A stretch of 64,000 bases of DNA from Muricauda sp. SCSIO 65647 (GTDB taxonomy: Bacteria > Bacteroidota > Bacteroidia > Flavobacteriales > Flavobacteriaceae): the NCBI RefSeq assembly GCF_021534965.1, contig NZ_CP091037.1, forward strand, positions 1,032,501 to 1,096,500. Direction: 5' to 3'. Position 1 is the stretch's first letter. Each line of letters starts with the position of its first letter. A program made the position numbers and the translations under genes. The notes under the pieces were generated by a model. It saw only the letters and a list, made by a program, of their open reading frames with translations. It did not search any database and was not told the DNA's origin. Positions 17,013-25,474 of the stretch are shown here, piece after piece.

Positions 17013-20000
17013 CTATTTTTCGGCCTCGAGGCTAAACGTTTCAATGGCATATTTGCCCACCTTTAATTGGGGTGAAACAATTTTTGGGTCTTCTTCGATT
17101 ATGTTGGTATGCTTATAGGACCTAATATCAAAATGAGAGGAAACATTTACTGTATTATCTTGGTCTTTTACATTATACATGCGAAGAATAATATCTTCTG
17201 AATCTTCCGCTTTTTTTATTGTCGATATCATTACATCTTCTGAATCAATGGCAAAGAAACTCTTGGTTTCCGGTAAAAATGATTTCACCGAGGTATCAGG
17301 ATTGAACATGACATACAAGGGCTCGTTCTTCTGTTTCGCCACTTTTTGCCCTGCAATGCTGCCTGCCCTGTTCGAGGTGAGTACATTGTGATAGTCATGA
17401 TTGCCCGCCTGTGAATACTCATTGCCTTCCCAATGGCAAGATGTTCTACTTGCCAATAGCAAATTTTGCAATACGGCTTTATCTGCATGATGTCCGGTAG
17501 GGTCTATCCAATCAGCAGCTGCAACTGATGAGCTCAGTGTGACAGAGATCTCATCATCTGTGGCGGAAATCCAATCGACAATAGCTCTAGGGTGGACATC
17601 TTTGCAAAGTGGCGTATAGCGCTCACCCGCCGTTTTAATTTCATCTTTGCCCACCCTTACGCTTCCAAAAGGAACTTCATGGGCCACTTCGGGCCTATTC
17701 ATATTGATGGGAAAGGCCGTTCTAAATTCTCTGTACAACTCACCTGACCAATTGCGTAAACTAGTGTCAAAATAGACACGTTTTAAATCATGGTATAGCG
17801 TAACATCTTGTCTTACAATCGCATGCAAAATCTGTTGTTCTAATCTGTACGTTGTATACACCGGGCCATTTTCCAAAATTATCCAATCTGGGTCATGCAG
17901 ACTTACCTTGTCAAAATCGACCATACTTGGTTGTTGCACGTCTCCGAACTCACCTGCGCCATTACCAACAGATTGAAGCGTAAAGACATCGCCCACCTTG
18001 AAGTTGTCGGTCAAGAATAAATCTTTTTTCATCTCCTTATCAAATATCTGCGCTATACCCCCCTTTTCAAAACTGACTTTATAAAATGGATTGTTGTACG
18101 TGGACGCGGTCGCATTGGCGGTTTTCGAATCTGGCACCTTTTCAGTGTCCGTTATATAGTAGGTAACATAGCCGATAGAAGGTACATTTTTTGCAATAAA
18201 GGTGATATCGGCGCTTTTTAGGCTTCCATCATCATAACGTACTACATTGGCGCTTTGCGTAAGCACTTTTTTCTTATCGGAAGTAACCACTTGCACATGC
18301 TGTATTTCACCTTTTGCAAAACTGACCTCGGTGGTAACCGGATCGGTTCTATTCCATGAAAGACTATTGAACAGCACAATGGGTATTCCGGCTTTCTCAT
18401 TTTTACTTATTCGACTTGAAATGAAGTTCATGCCTTTGTTCAGCAGGTTTTTTCCCATGGTTCTAGCTTTCACGAGATTCTCTTTGAACAGATTATCGGT
18501 AATATCACCATCGTGACCGCCCCATCCGTGATCGGGGTATATCTTGGCTTGCCAGGCCTCATCAAATTCTTTAAATGGATATTGCACTTTCTTGGGATCA
18601 AGAATGTTTGCTATTGATAGGAATTTTTCAGCAGCCGGTAAAAGTTTTGAGGCTTCCCGACTGGCGGTAAGTGCATCGTGGTGACCGGGACCATGAATAT
18701 ATACCCATACATTGGGGCGCTCTCCCATAATGGTATCCACTTTGGTAGCGTTTTTCTCTGCCAGAGGCATGAATTCATCTACTGTCATTAGTTCCATATT
18801 GGGCAGAAAAACCTTTTTTTCCACTTGGTCATCATCTTTCAACGAATCAAAAGCGTTCCAAGCTTCAATAAAATCAGAATAGTCGATCGCCGGAAGCATA
18901 TCTTGGGATGATAGTAAAGGAGTGTGTATTTTGTTTTCTTCAAAATTCCCTTCCCAGAACAGTATTTGTTCTGCACCGTATTTCATTTTGTTGTTCAGAT
19001 CTCGTGACAGGTACAGCAAATCGTTGCCATAATGTCCGGGAGAATAGGTGAACACTGAACTTCCATCCGGACTCTGCCAGTGGAACATGCTTTTCGCATG
19101 CCTGCTTATGATCATGTAATCTACCCCGGCTTTTTTCAAAATTTGAGGGGTCTGTAAAGATTTTCCGGGCACGTCTACATTCCAATACACCTTGGAGTCG
19201 TAGCCCCCAAAGGTCTTTTTTACCCATTTTTTACCCAAATACAGTTGACGTACTTGATCTTCCGCATCGTACATATCCTCGTATGGGCAATTATATGTAG
19301 CCCCGACCGATATGAGTTTTTTATTGAGCAAGGTGGTCAAACGTTCTTGTGACTCTGGGTGACGTTCCAGGTATTCACGAAGCATCAGCCCATCTTCGAT
19401 ATCGAAGCCGTAATCATCCCTAATAAATGCATCGTTTAACACTGGTTTCAACAAAAGGGTATCCCTGAGAATAATGCATACTTCTGGTCGATCTACCCAT
19501 GCAATGTCTTGATGGCTGGAATTCATAATGGAAACCAAGCCATTATCGTATTTCTTATCAAAAAAGTTATCATAGGTTTCGTAAAACTCAGGCTTATAGA
19601 GCTTGGTCAAGGAAGCAAACCAGCCGTCGGAAAAATGGGTACGGTGATGGTACAAAAATTTACCGACAATGTCGGTTTTGGACAGTGTACCGTCCCCTTT
19701 TTCAAATTCAAGGGCTATTTCAGATCCATCATAAACAATGGCAAAACTCTTTTTTGGGGGGGCAATTGCAAAAGATGCCTTGGCAAGTTCTCCCTGTTTC
19801 CTAAGCGTTTTACGACCGCTTTCTTTACCATCGCTAATAAGATGCACTTTTTTGCCGGAAAAATGTGCGGGCGCGTCTACGTAAAGTAGGTTATTTTTTT
19901 GCTTGATTACGAAAGCCGCTTCACTGGCCACTGATTCTTTGATTCGCGCTACGGCATCTGTTGCCTTGAAAATCATCACCCAGCAGTTGGAGTTCTTTTT

Positions 20001-20621
20001 GTGCCCAACAAACCTAATTTTTGCGCTCTTTCCTTTTTCAATTGATGATGTTGGCACGGTCAGGCGAAAGGCTCCCAATCCATCGCCATTACCATCTCTT
20101 TTGACCAAAACATATTCTGCATTTCCGTTTCCAGGATTGTCGGTGACAGACAATGTTCCGTCTTCATTGGAATTAAAGGTCAATACGTGTTTATCGTTTA
20201 CAGAAATATCAAACGATTCGCTAAAATTCAGGTCTATATCGCTCAGCATAAAAAAGGTCACGGTGTTCTGGTCATGGTCGACCGGCACCTCACCTGTTAA
20301 GAATTCAAACCCCATTTTACCTGTCGTCGCCCGGGCGATCATTGACACTCCTATATCTTCCCGTATGGAGGGATATAGAAAAAACTCCGATCCAGACAGC
20401 ATTTCCTTATATCCCTCGATGTCATTTTTTGCGATATTGAACAAGCGATAATTAGTATTCAATTCTTGAATATGCCCGTTACCATTGCCCTCGTGCATGA
20501 GCACGTTCATTGTTTTTTTTGATGGTGGCAATGGGTTGTTAACATTGGAATATACCTGCATGCCCACTAAAAATAAAAGGCTCCAAAATGCCTTGATCAA
20601 TGGTTGATGATCCTGTTTCAT
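17013..20621 (-). CDS. Secreted GH38-type alpha-mannosidase (long form)
   Basis: The 1202-residue protein starts with a signal peptide (IKAFWSLLFLVGMQVYS). An N-terminal beta-rich region to about residue 320 resembles that of the other intact GH38 here (VTFFMLSDIDLNF, LTVPTSSIEKGK). The catalytic domain opens with NSSHQDIAW, in which His370 and Asp372 match the GH38 Zn ligands although the preceding His of the common HxHxD is Ser. WNVDVPGKSLQTPQILKKAG and HRHAKS-like ISRHAKSMFHWQ follow, then a long C-terminal region. The enzyme should cleave terminal alpha-mannose in the periplasm or outside. A palindromic operator lies 15 bp upstream of its ATG, between it and the lacI gene, so this is probably the first structural gene of the operon. 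Confidence 0.86.
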   Translation of the reverse strand: MKQDHQPLIKAFWSLLFLVGMQVYSNVNNPLPPSKKTMNVLMHEGNGNGHIQELNTNYRLFNIAKNDIEGYKEMLSGSEFFLYPSIREDIGVSMIARATTGKMGFEFLTGEVPVDHDQNTVTFFMLSDIDLNFSESFDISVNDKHVLTFNSNEDGTLSVTDNPGNGNAEYVLVKRDGNGDGLGAFRLTVPTSSIEKGKSAKIRFVGHKKNSNCWVMIFKATDAVARIKESVASEAAFVIKQKNNLLYVDAPAHFSGKKVHLISDGKESGRKTLRKQGELAKASFAIAPPKKSFAIVYDGSEIALEFEKGDGTLSKTDIVGKFLYHHRTHFSDGWFASLTKLYKPEFYETYDNFFDKKYDNGLVSIMNSSHQDIAWVDRPEVCIILRDTLLLKPVLNDAFIRDDYGFDIEDGLMLREYLERHPESQERLTTLLNKKLISVGATYNCPYEDMYDAEDQVRQLYLGKKWVKKTFGGYDSKVYWNVDVPGKSLQTPQILKKAGVDYMIISRHAKSMFHWQSPDGSSVFTYSPGHYGNDLLYLSRDLNNKMKYGAEQILFWEGNFEENKIHTPLLSSQDMLPAIDYSDFIEAWNAFDSLKDDDQVEKKVFLPNMELMTVDEFMPLAEKNATKVDTIMGERPNVWVYIHGPGHHDALTASREASKLLPAAEKFLSIANILDPKKVQYPFKEFDEAWQAKIYPDHGWGGHDGDITDNLFKENLVKARTMGKNLLNKGMNFISSRISKNEKAGIPIVLFNSLSWNRTDPVTTEVSFAKGEIQHVQVVTSDKKKVLTQSANVVRYDDGSLKSADITFIAKNVPSIGYVTYYITDTEKVPDSKTANATASTYNNPFYKVSFEKGGIAQIFDKEMKKDLFLTDNFKVGDVFTLQSVGNGAGEFGDVQQPSMVDFDKVSLHDPDWIILENGPVYTTYRLEQQILHAIVRQDVTLYHDLKRVYFDTSLRNWSGELYREFRTAFPINMNRPEVAHEVPFGSVRVGKDEIKTAGERYTPLCKDVHPRAIVDWISATDDEISVTLSSSVAAADWIDPTGHHADKAVLQNLLLASRTSCHWEGNEYSQAGNHDYHNVLTSNRAGSIAGQKVAKQKNEPLYVMFNPDTSVKSFLPETKSFFAIDSEDVMISTIKKAEDSEDIILRMYNVKDQDNTVNVSSHFDIRSYKHTNIIEEDPKIVSPQLKVGKYAIETFSLEAEK

Positions 20622-20636
20622 AAGTTTCTATTTTGT

Positions 20637-20656
20637 TTACTAAATCGGTTTAGTTA
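20637..20656. promoter_or_regulatory. Probable LacI operator upstream of GH38 gene
   Basis: The sequence TTACTAAATCGGTTTAGTTA is an inverted repeat with arms ACTAAA/TTTAGT around a TCGG centre. It matches 19 of 20 bases of the reverse complement of the site at 21691-21710 next to the lacI start. Spacing of 15 bp to the GH38 start fits repression of the structural genes. Confidence 0.75.
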
Positions 20657-20668
20657 TTTGGCAAATTT

Positions 20669-21688
20669 TTAAACCCCACACGACTTCCGTATAAGGAGTT
20701 CAGTTTTCAATACCCTATTATTGTCAATCTTTCCATTTTTATCTTCCATTTGGTTCACCAAAATCTCTACTGCAGTATTGCCTATATCTTTCACGGGTTG
20801 CCGACTTGCAGAAATTGGTGGATCTACCAAATCAAAAGCGCCCAGTTCATCAAAACTGATAATAGCGACCTCTTTCGGTACATCTATTCCAAGAGACCTT
20901 AGCTCCCTCAATCCAGAGGCTGCGAGATAATGCGTGGTAAAAACAATGGCATCTACACTTTTTGCCCCGGTCACCATTGCTTTTATGGCTTTTTTCATTT
21001 CTGTCTGGTAATCAAAAAAGTTTAACTCTTTGATTGTTTTTGAATCGGGGATCATTCCATTATCCGTAATAGCTACCTGATACCCCAATTTTCTCTGCAG
21101 CATAGCATCCAGTTCACTTTTTATACTGATCAAACCAATAGCTGTTCTGCCCTGGTCAACCAAATGCTGGGTCATTTGTTTGCTTCCCCCAAAATTATCA
21201 ACGATAACATAATTGGTTTCGATATCAGGGTAATGTCTATCGATCAAAACAAAAGGAAAATTGGACTTCTTTAATTTCAATATCTCATTGTGGTTCTTTT
21301 GCGTAGAGGCGATAATCAGGCCATCTACTTGTCTGTTCAACATCGAGGAAATAAGCTCATGTTCGGTCTGGGCATCTTCATTGGAACTACTAAAGACCAC
21401 ATTATAGCCAAACTCTTTGGCTTTGTGCTCTATATGACTGGCAATTTTGGCATAGAAAATATCTGATATATTCGGTACGATAAGGCCAATCGTTTCACTT
21501 TTGCCCAAACTCAACCCCCTCGCCATTTGATTTGGTTGATAATTGTGTTTTTGGGCATATTCCAAAATTCTTTTTTGCGTGTTCTTGCTTATTTTATTCT
21601 CATCTCCCCTATTGTTCAACACCAATGACACAGCGGTCTTGGAGAGGTTCAATTCGTGGGCGATATCTTTGAGGAATATTTTTTTCAA
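20669..21688 (-). CDS. LacI-family transcriptional regulator of the mannosidase operon
   Basis: The 339-residue protein has an N-terminal LacI helix-turn-helix and hinge (FLKDIAHELNLSKTAVSLV, NYQPNQMARGLSLG) followed by a periplasmic-binding-protein-like sensor domain (IGLIVPNISDIFYAKIASHI, GLIIAS, VPKEVAIISFDELGAFD). It should bind a sugar and a palindromic operator. The start codon appears to be TTG (21688-21686), because no ATG is available before the helix-turn-helix. A perfect-armed palindrome begins 2 bp upstream of that codon and a second one precedes the adjacent GH38 gene, which supports autoregulation and control of the operon it heads. Confidence 0.93.
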   Translation of the reverse strand: MKKIFLKDIAHELNLSKTAVSLVLNNRGDENKISKNTQKRILEYAQKHNYQPNQMARGLSLGKSETIGLIVPNISDIFYAKIASHIEHKAKEFGYNVVFSSSNEDAQTEHELISSMLNRQVDGLIIASTQKNHNEILKLKKSNFPFVLIDRHYPDIETNYVIVDNFGGSKQMTQHLVDQGRTAIGLISIKSELDAMLQRKLGYQVAITDNGMIPDSKTIKELNFFDYQTEMKKAIKAMVTGAKSVDAIVFTTHYLAASGLRELRSLGIDVPKEVAIISFDELGAFDLVDPPISASRQPVKDIGNTAVEILVNQMEDKNGKIDNNRVLKTELLIRKSCGV

Positions 21689-21690
21689 TT

Positions 21691-21710
21691 TAACTAAACC
21701 GATTTAGTTA
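21691..21710. promoter_or_regulatory. Probable LacI operator at the lacI start
   Basis: TAACTAAACCGATTTAGTTA has perfect 8-bp arms (TAACTAAA/TTTAGTTA) around a CCGA centre. It ends 2 bp before the TTG start of the lacI gene, where bound repressor would cover the translation start region and probably the promoter. It is the reverse-complement twin of the site at 20637-20656. Confidence 0.8.
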
Positions 21711-22133
21711 TTATTACAAATCTATGAAAATAATTTCGAAATACGCAGGCATTTGAGAATTTATATAACCTCATTTAAAAGAGTTCTCGCTTAATGAACA
21801 TCTTTTTCCCTTACGACCATTCTTTGAATCTTGTTTTTGCCATTATAGGGAATTAAATCAGGTGTCTTTGAAAAAAAACAATTCTTGAAAATTTAACGTT
21901 TTCACCTGAGAACCCCTCAATCTGTAGTTTTATGGTGTGCATTCTTTTGGTTTTGCGATTAAACAGTCCATAAACAAACTAACATTGCATCATCTTTTGA
22001 TGGCCTCGTAAAACAGTTCAGAAAAGACAGTTTTTATTTCCCAATTATCAAATTCACTTTTCATCTCCAGATTAATAAAAAAAGTACACTTTTTTATTAT
22101 CAGAATTGCGATTTCAACAAAAACACCCATGAT
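21711..22133. other. Divergent intergenic region, left part
   Basis: This AT-rich stretch separates the minus-strand lacI/GH38 operon from the plus-strand SusC locus and should hold the lacI promoter. I see no open frame with coding character, no RNA gene and no clear Bacteroidota promoter consensus (TTG and TAnnTTTG at proper spacing). Confidence 0.6.
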
Positions 22134-22176
22134 TTTACGAAAATCTACGAAATCGTTTTCGTTTAATTTTCGTAAA
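22134..22176. promoter_or_regulatory. Nested palindrome upstream of susC (probable operator)
   Basis: An inner palindrome ACGAAATCGTTTTCGT (22147-22162; arms ACGAAA/TTTCGT) is enclosed by an exact 11-bp inverted repeat TTTACGAAAAT (22134-22144) and ATTTTCGTAAA (22166-22176). The centres of the two differ by half a base. Such symmetry suits a LacI-type dimer or tetramer. The second LacI regulator at the end of this locus (42161-43186) is the natural candidate ligand. Confidence 0.6.
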
Positions 22177-22394
22177 CAAAGAAAACATTATTTAAATATT
22201 TGAAAATCAATTATTTATGTACGTATTATGATTATTTCGCGCAGAAGCGATGGTTCCGCTTGATGTTCCGCAGAATTGTTAAAATGTCTTAAAATGAAAC
22301 CCCTATCAAATACTTTTAGACAGCTGAATAGGAGTTACCAGCAGGTCCGTATTACTAACAACTCAAGCAAGTAAATAACCAAATAATCTAAAGT
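22177..22394 (+). promoter_or_regulatory. Leader region of susC
   Basis: About 220 bp between the nested palindrome and the susC ATG. It contains a small hairpin (AAGCG at 22245-22249 with CGCTT at 22257-22261) and should include the susC promoter and a long 5-prime untranslated region. No consensus promoter could be fixed by eye. Confidence 0.4.
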
Positions 22395-25300
22395 ATGAGC
22401 GCAAAATATTTTGGCCTCGCCATCCTACTCCTGACCATGGTGTCAGGACTAAATGCCCAGACTATTACAGGGAACGTAAGTGACGCAAGTGGGCCTTTAC
22501 CGGGAGCTACGGTTTTGGAGAAAGGCACCCAGAATGGAACCCAAACAGATTTCGACGGAAATTTTGTTTTGGAAGTGTCGAATTCCAATGCAGTTCTTGT
22601 TATAAGCTACATAGGATATGCTCCGCAAGAAATTGAATTGAATGGCAGGAATGAATTGAGCATAATCTTGGCGGAAGACGCCCAAAGCCTTGATGAGGTC
22701 GTAATCGTCGGATACGGCCAAACACAGAATAAACGACTCGTAACCACTGCCGTGGCTACGGTAAAATCGGAGACCATAAAGCAACTGCCCATATCCCAAG
22801 CGGAAGCAGCCTTGCAGGGAACAATTCCCGGTGTGGTAGTTCAACAAAACTCTGGGTCTCCAGGTTCCCCACAAACAGTAAGGGTTAGAGGAGTAGGTAC
22901 ACCCAATAATTCCAATCCACTGTTTATTGTGGATGGCATTCAAGTACCCAATTTGAGCTTCCTGAATCCCAACGATATAGTATCGCAAACAGTTCTGAAA
23001 GATGCGGCTTCAACCGCTATCTACGGTTCTAGAGGGGGTAATGGGGTTATTCTGGTGGAAACCTTAAGGGGACAAAAAAGGGAGATGAAGCCTCAGGTGT
23101 CCATTAACACATTTTACGGTATTCAAAGTTTGTTCAATCAACCCAATTTGATGAACCGAGATCAATATTTGCAATACTACAACCAAGGGGTTGAGGCCGT
23201 AAATGGAAATACCGCCCCAGGTTTTAGAGGTGCATTTACAGAAGCTGAAAGGGCATTGCTGCCTGATACGGATTGGTATGATGTTGTTTTTGACGATGCC
23301 CCTATACAAAACGTCTATGGTTCTGTTGTTGGTGGGTCTGATAGACTTTCCTATTCATTGTCGGGAGGATTTTTCAATCAAGAAGGTATTTTGGGTGGAG
23401 AAGGAAAGTCTGAATTCAAAAGAAGGAACATTAGAGGTTCAATCAGCATCGATTTGACCGATAAGATTACACTTGATGCTTCAGCACAATATCAATTTTC
23501 AAATCGTTTTACCATTCCCCAGAATACTGGCGGGGCAGGTGTTGGAATTAGTAGCTTTATCAATGCGCTACCCCCTATCTACCCTGCTTTTGACGAGGAC
23601 GGAAACTTTTTTAATCCATTCATAAACGGAGGTACTCCCGTTGCAAACGGGGTACCAATAAACAGTCTTGGAGCTGTTACCAATCCCTTATTTTCAATAG
23701 CGATAAGTAACAATGAAGCTACTCAAGATGCCACCAACCTCAATCTTTCGTTAAAGTACGACCTAACTGAAAACCTCAAGTTCAGGGGATGGTATGGATC
23801 TTTTAACAATTTTATTTTTAACCGCAGCTTTACTCCACTTTTGGTGCAACCAGAACAGCAGTTCGACACTTCCACAGGGGTCAATTACACCGAAATAAAA
23901 AGCCGTCAGGAAAATAGGCAATGGGGAGGTACATTGGAATACGATTTTGGTAAATTTTTAGACACCGACCATAATCTAAATCTTCTTCTTGGATATGAAG
24001 CTGTGGAAACTGCCTTCATCGGGGGTGATATAATCAATGATACGGGATCATTTCTTACAAATGACTTTGAAAAGGTCAATTTTGCCCTTTCAGAAGATAT
24101 TACAGATGCGACGGTGGTTCCTGGAACTACCTTTCCAAGAAATATTGAATCGTTCTTCGGAAAAATAGATTACAACTACAAAGAGAAATATCTTTTTAGT
24201 GCCGTACTCCGAAGAGATAACTCCTCCAGTTTTGGTCCGGATAACAGGGTGGGTTGGTTTCCGGCAGTATCAGCGGGATGGGTGATTTCAGAAGAGAACT
24301 TCATGAGCAATTCAAGAACCTTTGATCTATTGAAGTTAAGGGGAGCTTGGGGAATAAGCGGCAATGACCAATCTTCATCCCCATTCGCTTACGCTGCCAC
24401 AGTCAACACACAGACCAGTTATGCAGGTCAGCCAGGAATTGCTTTGACAAGTCTTTCCAACCCCGTACTGGGATGGGAAGAGTTGACCCAATTTAACGTT
24501 GGTCTCGATATCAATGCGCTTGACAACAAACTGGGCATTACCTTAGACTATTATATCAAAGAGACCTCGGATATTTTGCTAGGGGCCACCACTCCACTGA
24601 CTTCAGGGTTGAATCCCGCGATTGAAAATACTGGTTCCGTAGAGAACCGTGGTTTTGAGGTCTTGGTCTCATATCGCGAAAATTATGACAGTGGATTTGG
24701 ATGGAGTGTTGGGGCCAACTTAGGATTCAACAAAAATGAGGTTACTGATTTGGGTGAGACTTCTTTCATACCGGGTGCCCAATTGACCCCACAGTTCAAC
24801 GACTTTGCCACGAGGACACAGGTAGGAGATCCCATTGCGAGCTTCTATGGTTTTGTGGTCGAAGGTGTCGATGCCCAAGGGAACCTGATATTTGCTGATC
24901 TTGATGGCAGCGGAAACAACCAATTGACCCCTGACGAAGGTGACAAGGCCATTATAGGTGATCCAAACCCAGATGCCACTGTTGGTTTTACCCTGGGAAT
25001 GAACTATAAAGGTTTTGATTTTTCAGCCTTTATGTCAGGTACCTTGGGGAACGATATTTTCGATGCCACTATTAGATACGATGCTCTGGGAACCAATAGG
25101 CCAGCCGCTTATGTCACTGAACCAGGAGCACCTCGAAACGTTGTTGTCAGTACCACACCGAACGGGGAGCAGTTGATTTCAGACTTTCATGTACAAGATG
25201 GGAGTTATTTGAAAATGAAAAATGTATCCCTTGGTTATAGTCTCCCTGAAGACCTGATAGACCAGATCGGATTGAGACGATTGAGACTCTACGTTTCAGG

Positions 25301-25448
25301 TCAGAACCTGTTTGTGTTGACCAAATACAACGGAATCGATCCAGAGATTGGTCAAAACAACACCGGATCACCATTGAACATTGGTATCGATCAAGGCTTT
25401 TTCCCGCAAGCAAGACAGTTTATCCTTGGTCTTAACATTGATTTTTAA
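22395..25448 (+). CDS. SusC-like TonB-dependent outer-membrane receptor
   Basis: The 1017-residue protein has a signal peptide ending in SGLNAQ. A carboxypeptidase-regulatory-like domain follows (TITGNVSDASGPLPGATV, FDGNFVLEV, VISYIGYAPQEI), then the SusC motif ALDEVVIVGYG-type (SLDEVVIVGYGQTQ), a plug domain (IPGVVVQQNSGSPGS, DAASTAIYGSRGGNGV) and a 22-strand barrel to the C-terminus. SusC proteins import oligosaccharides bound by a SusD lid, powered by TonB. The susD gene follows after 23 bp. The substrate is probably an oligosaccharide from the polymer attacked by the locus enzymes. Confidence 0.97.
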   Translation: MSAKYFGLAILLLTMVSGLNAQTITGNVSDASGPLPGATVLEKGTQNGTQTDFDGNFVLEVSNSNAVLVISYIGYAPQEIELNGRNELSIILAEDAQSLDEVVIVGYGQTQNKRLVTTAVATVKSETIKQLPISQAEAALQGTIPGVVVQQNSGSPGSPQTVRVRGVGTPNNSNPLFIVDGIQVPNLSFLNPNDIVSQTVLKDAASTAIYGSRGGNGVILVETLRGQKREMKPQVSINTFYGIQSLFNQPNLMNRDQYLQYYNQGVEAVNGNTAPGFRGAFTEAERALLPDTDWYDVVFDDAPIQNVYGSVVGGSDRLSYSLSGGFFNQEGILGGEGKSEFKRRNIRGSISIDLTDKITLDASAQYQFSNRFTIPQNTGGAGVGISSFINALPPIYPAFDEDGNFFNPFINGGTPVANGVPINSLGAVTNPLFSIAISNNEATQDATNLNLSLKYDLTENLKFRGWYGSFNNFIFNRSFTPLLVQPEQQFDTSTGVNYTEIKSRQENRQWGGTLEYDFGKFLDTDHNLNLLLGYEAVETAFIGGDIINDTGSFLTNDFEKVNFALSEDITDATVVPGTTFPRNIESFFGKIDYNYKEKYLFSAVLRRDNSSSFGPDNRVGWFPAVSAGWVISEENFMSNSRTFDLLKLRGAWGISGNDQSSSPFAYAATVNTQTSYAGQPGIALTSLSNPVLGWEELTQFNVGLDINALDNKLGITLDYYIKETSDILLGATTPLTSGLNPAIENTGSVENRGFEVLVSYRENYDSGFGWSVGANLGFNKNEVTDLGETSFIPGAQLTPQFNDFATRTQVGDPIASFYGFVVEGVDAQGNLIFADLDGSGNNQLTPDEGDKAIIGDPNPDATVGFTLGMNYKGFDFSAFMSGTLGNDIFDATIRYDALGTNRPAAYVTEPGAPRNVVVSTTPNGEQLISDFHVQDGSYLKMKNVSLGYSLPEDLIDQIGLRRLRLYVSGQNLFVLTKYNGIDPEIGQNNTGSPLNIGIDQGFFPQARQFILGLNIDF

Positions 25449-25474
25449 CCATCCTAACTCAAAAAACAATCGTG

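Noticed and set aside
19903-20451. 182-codon plus-strand open frame inside the long GH38 gene
   Set aside because: Shadow frame opposite a well-supported gene, without motif or start signal.
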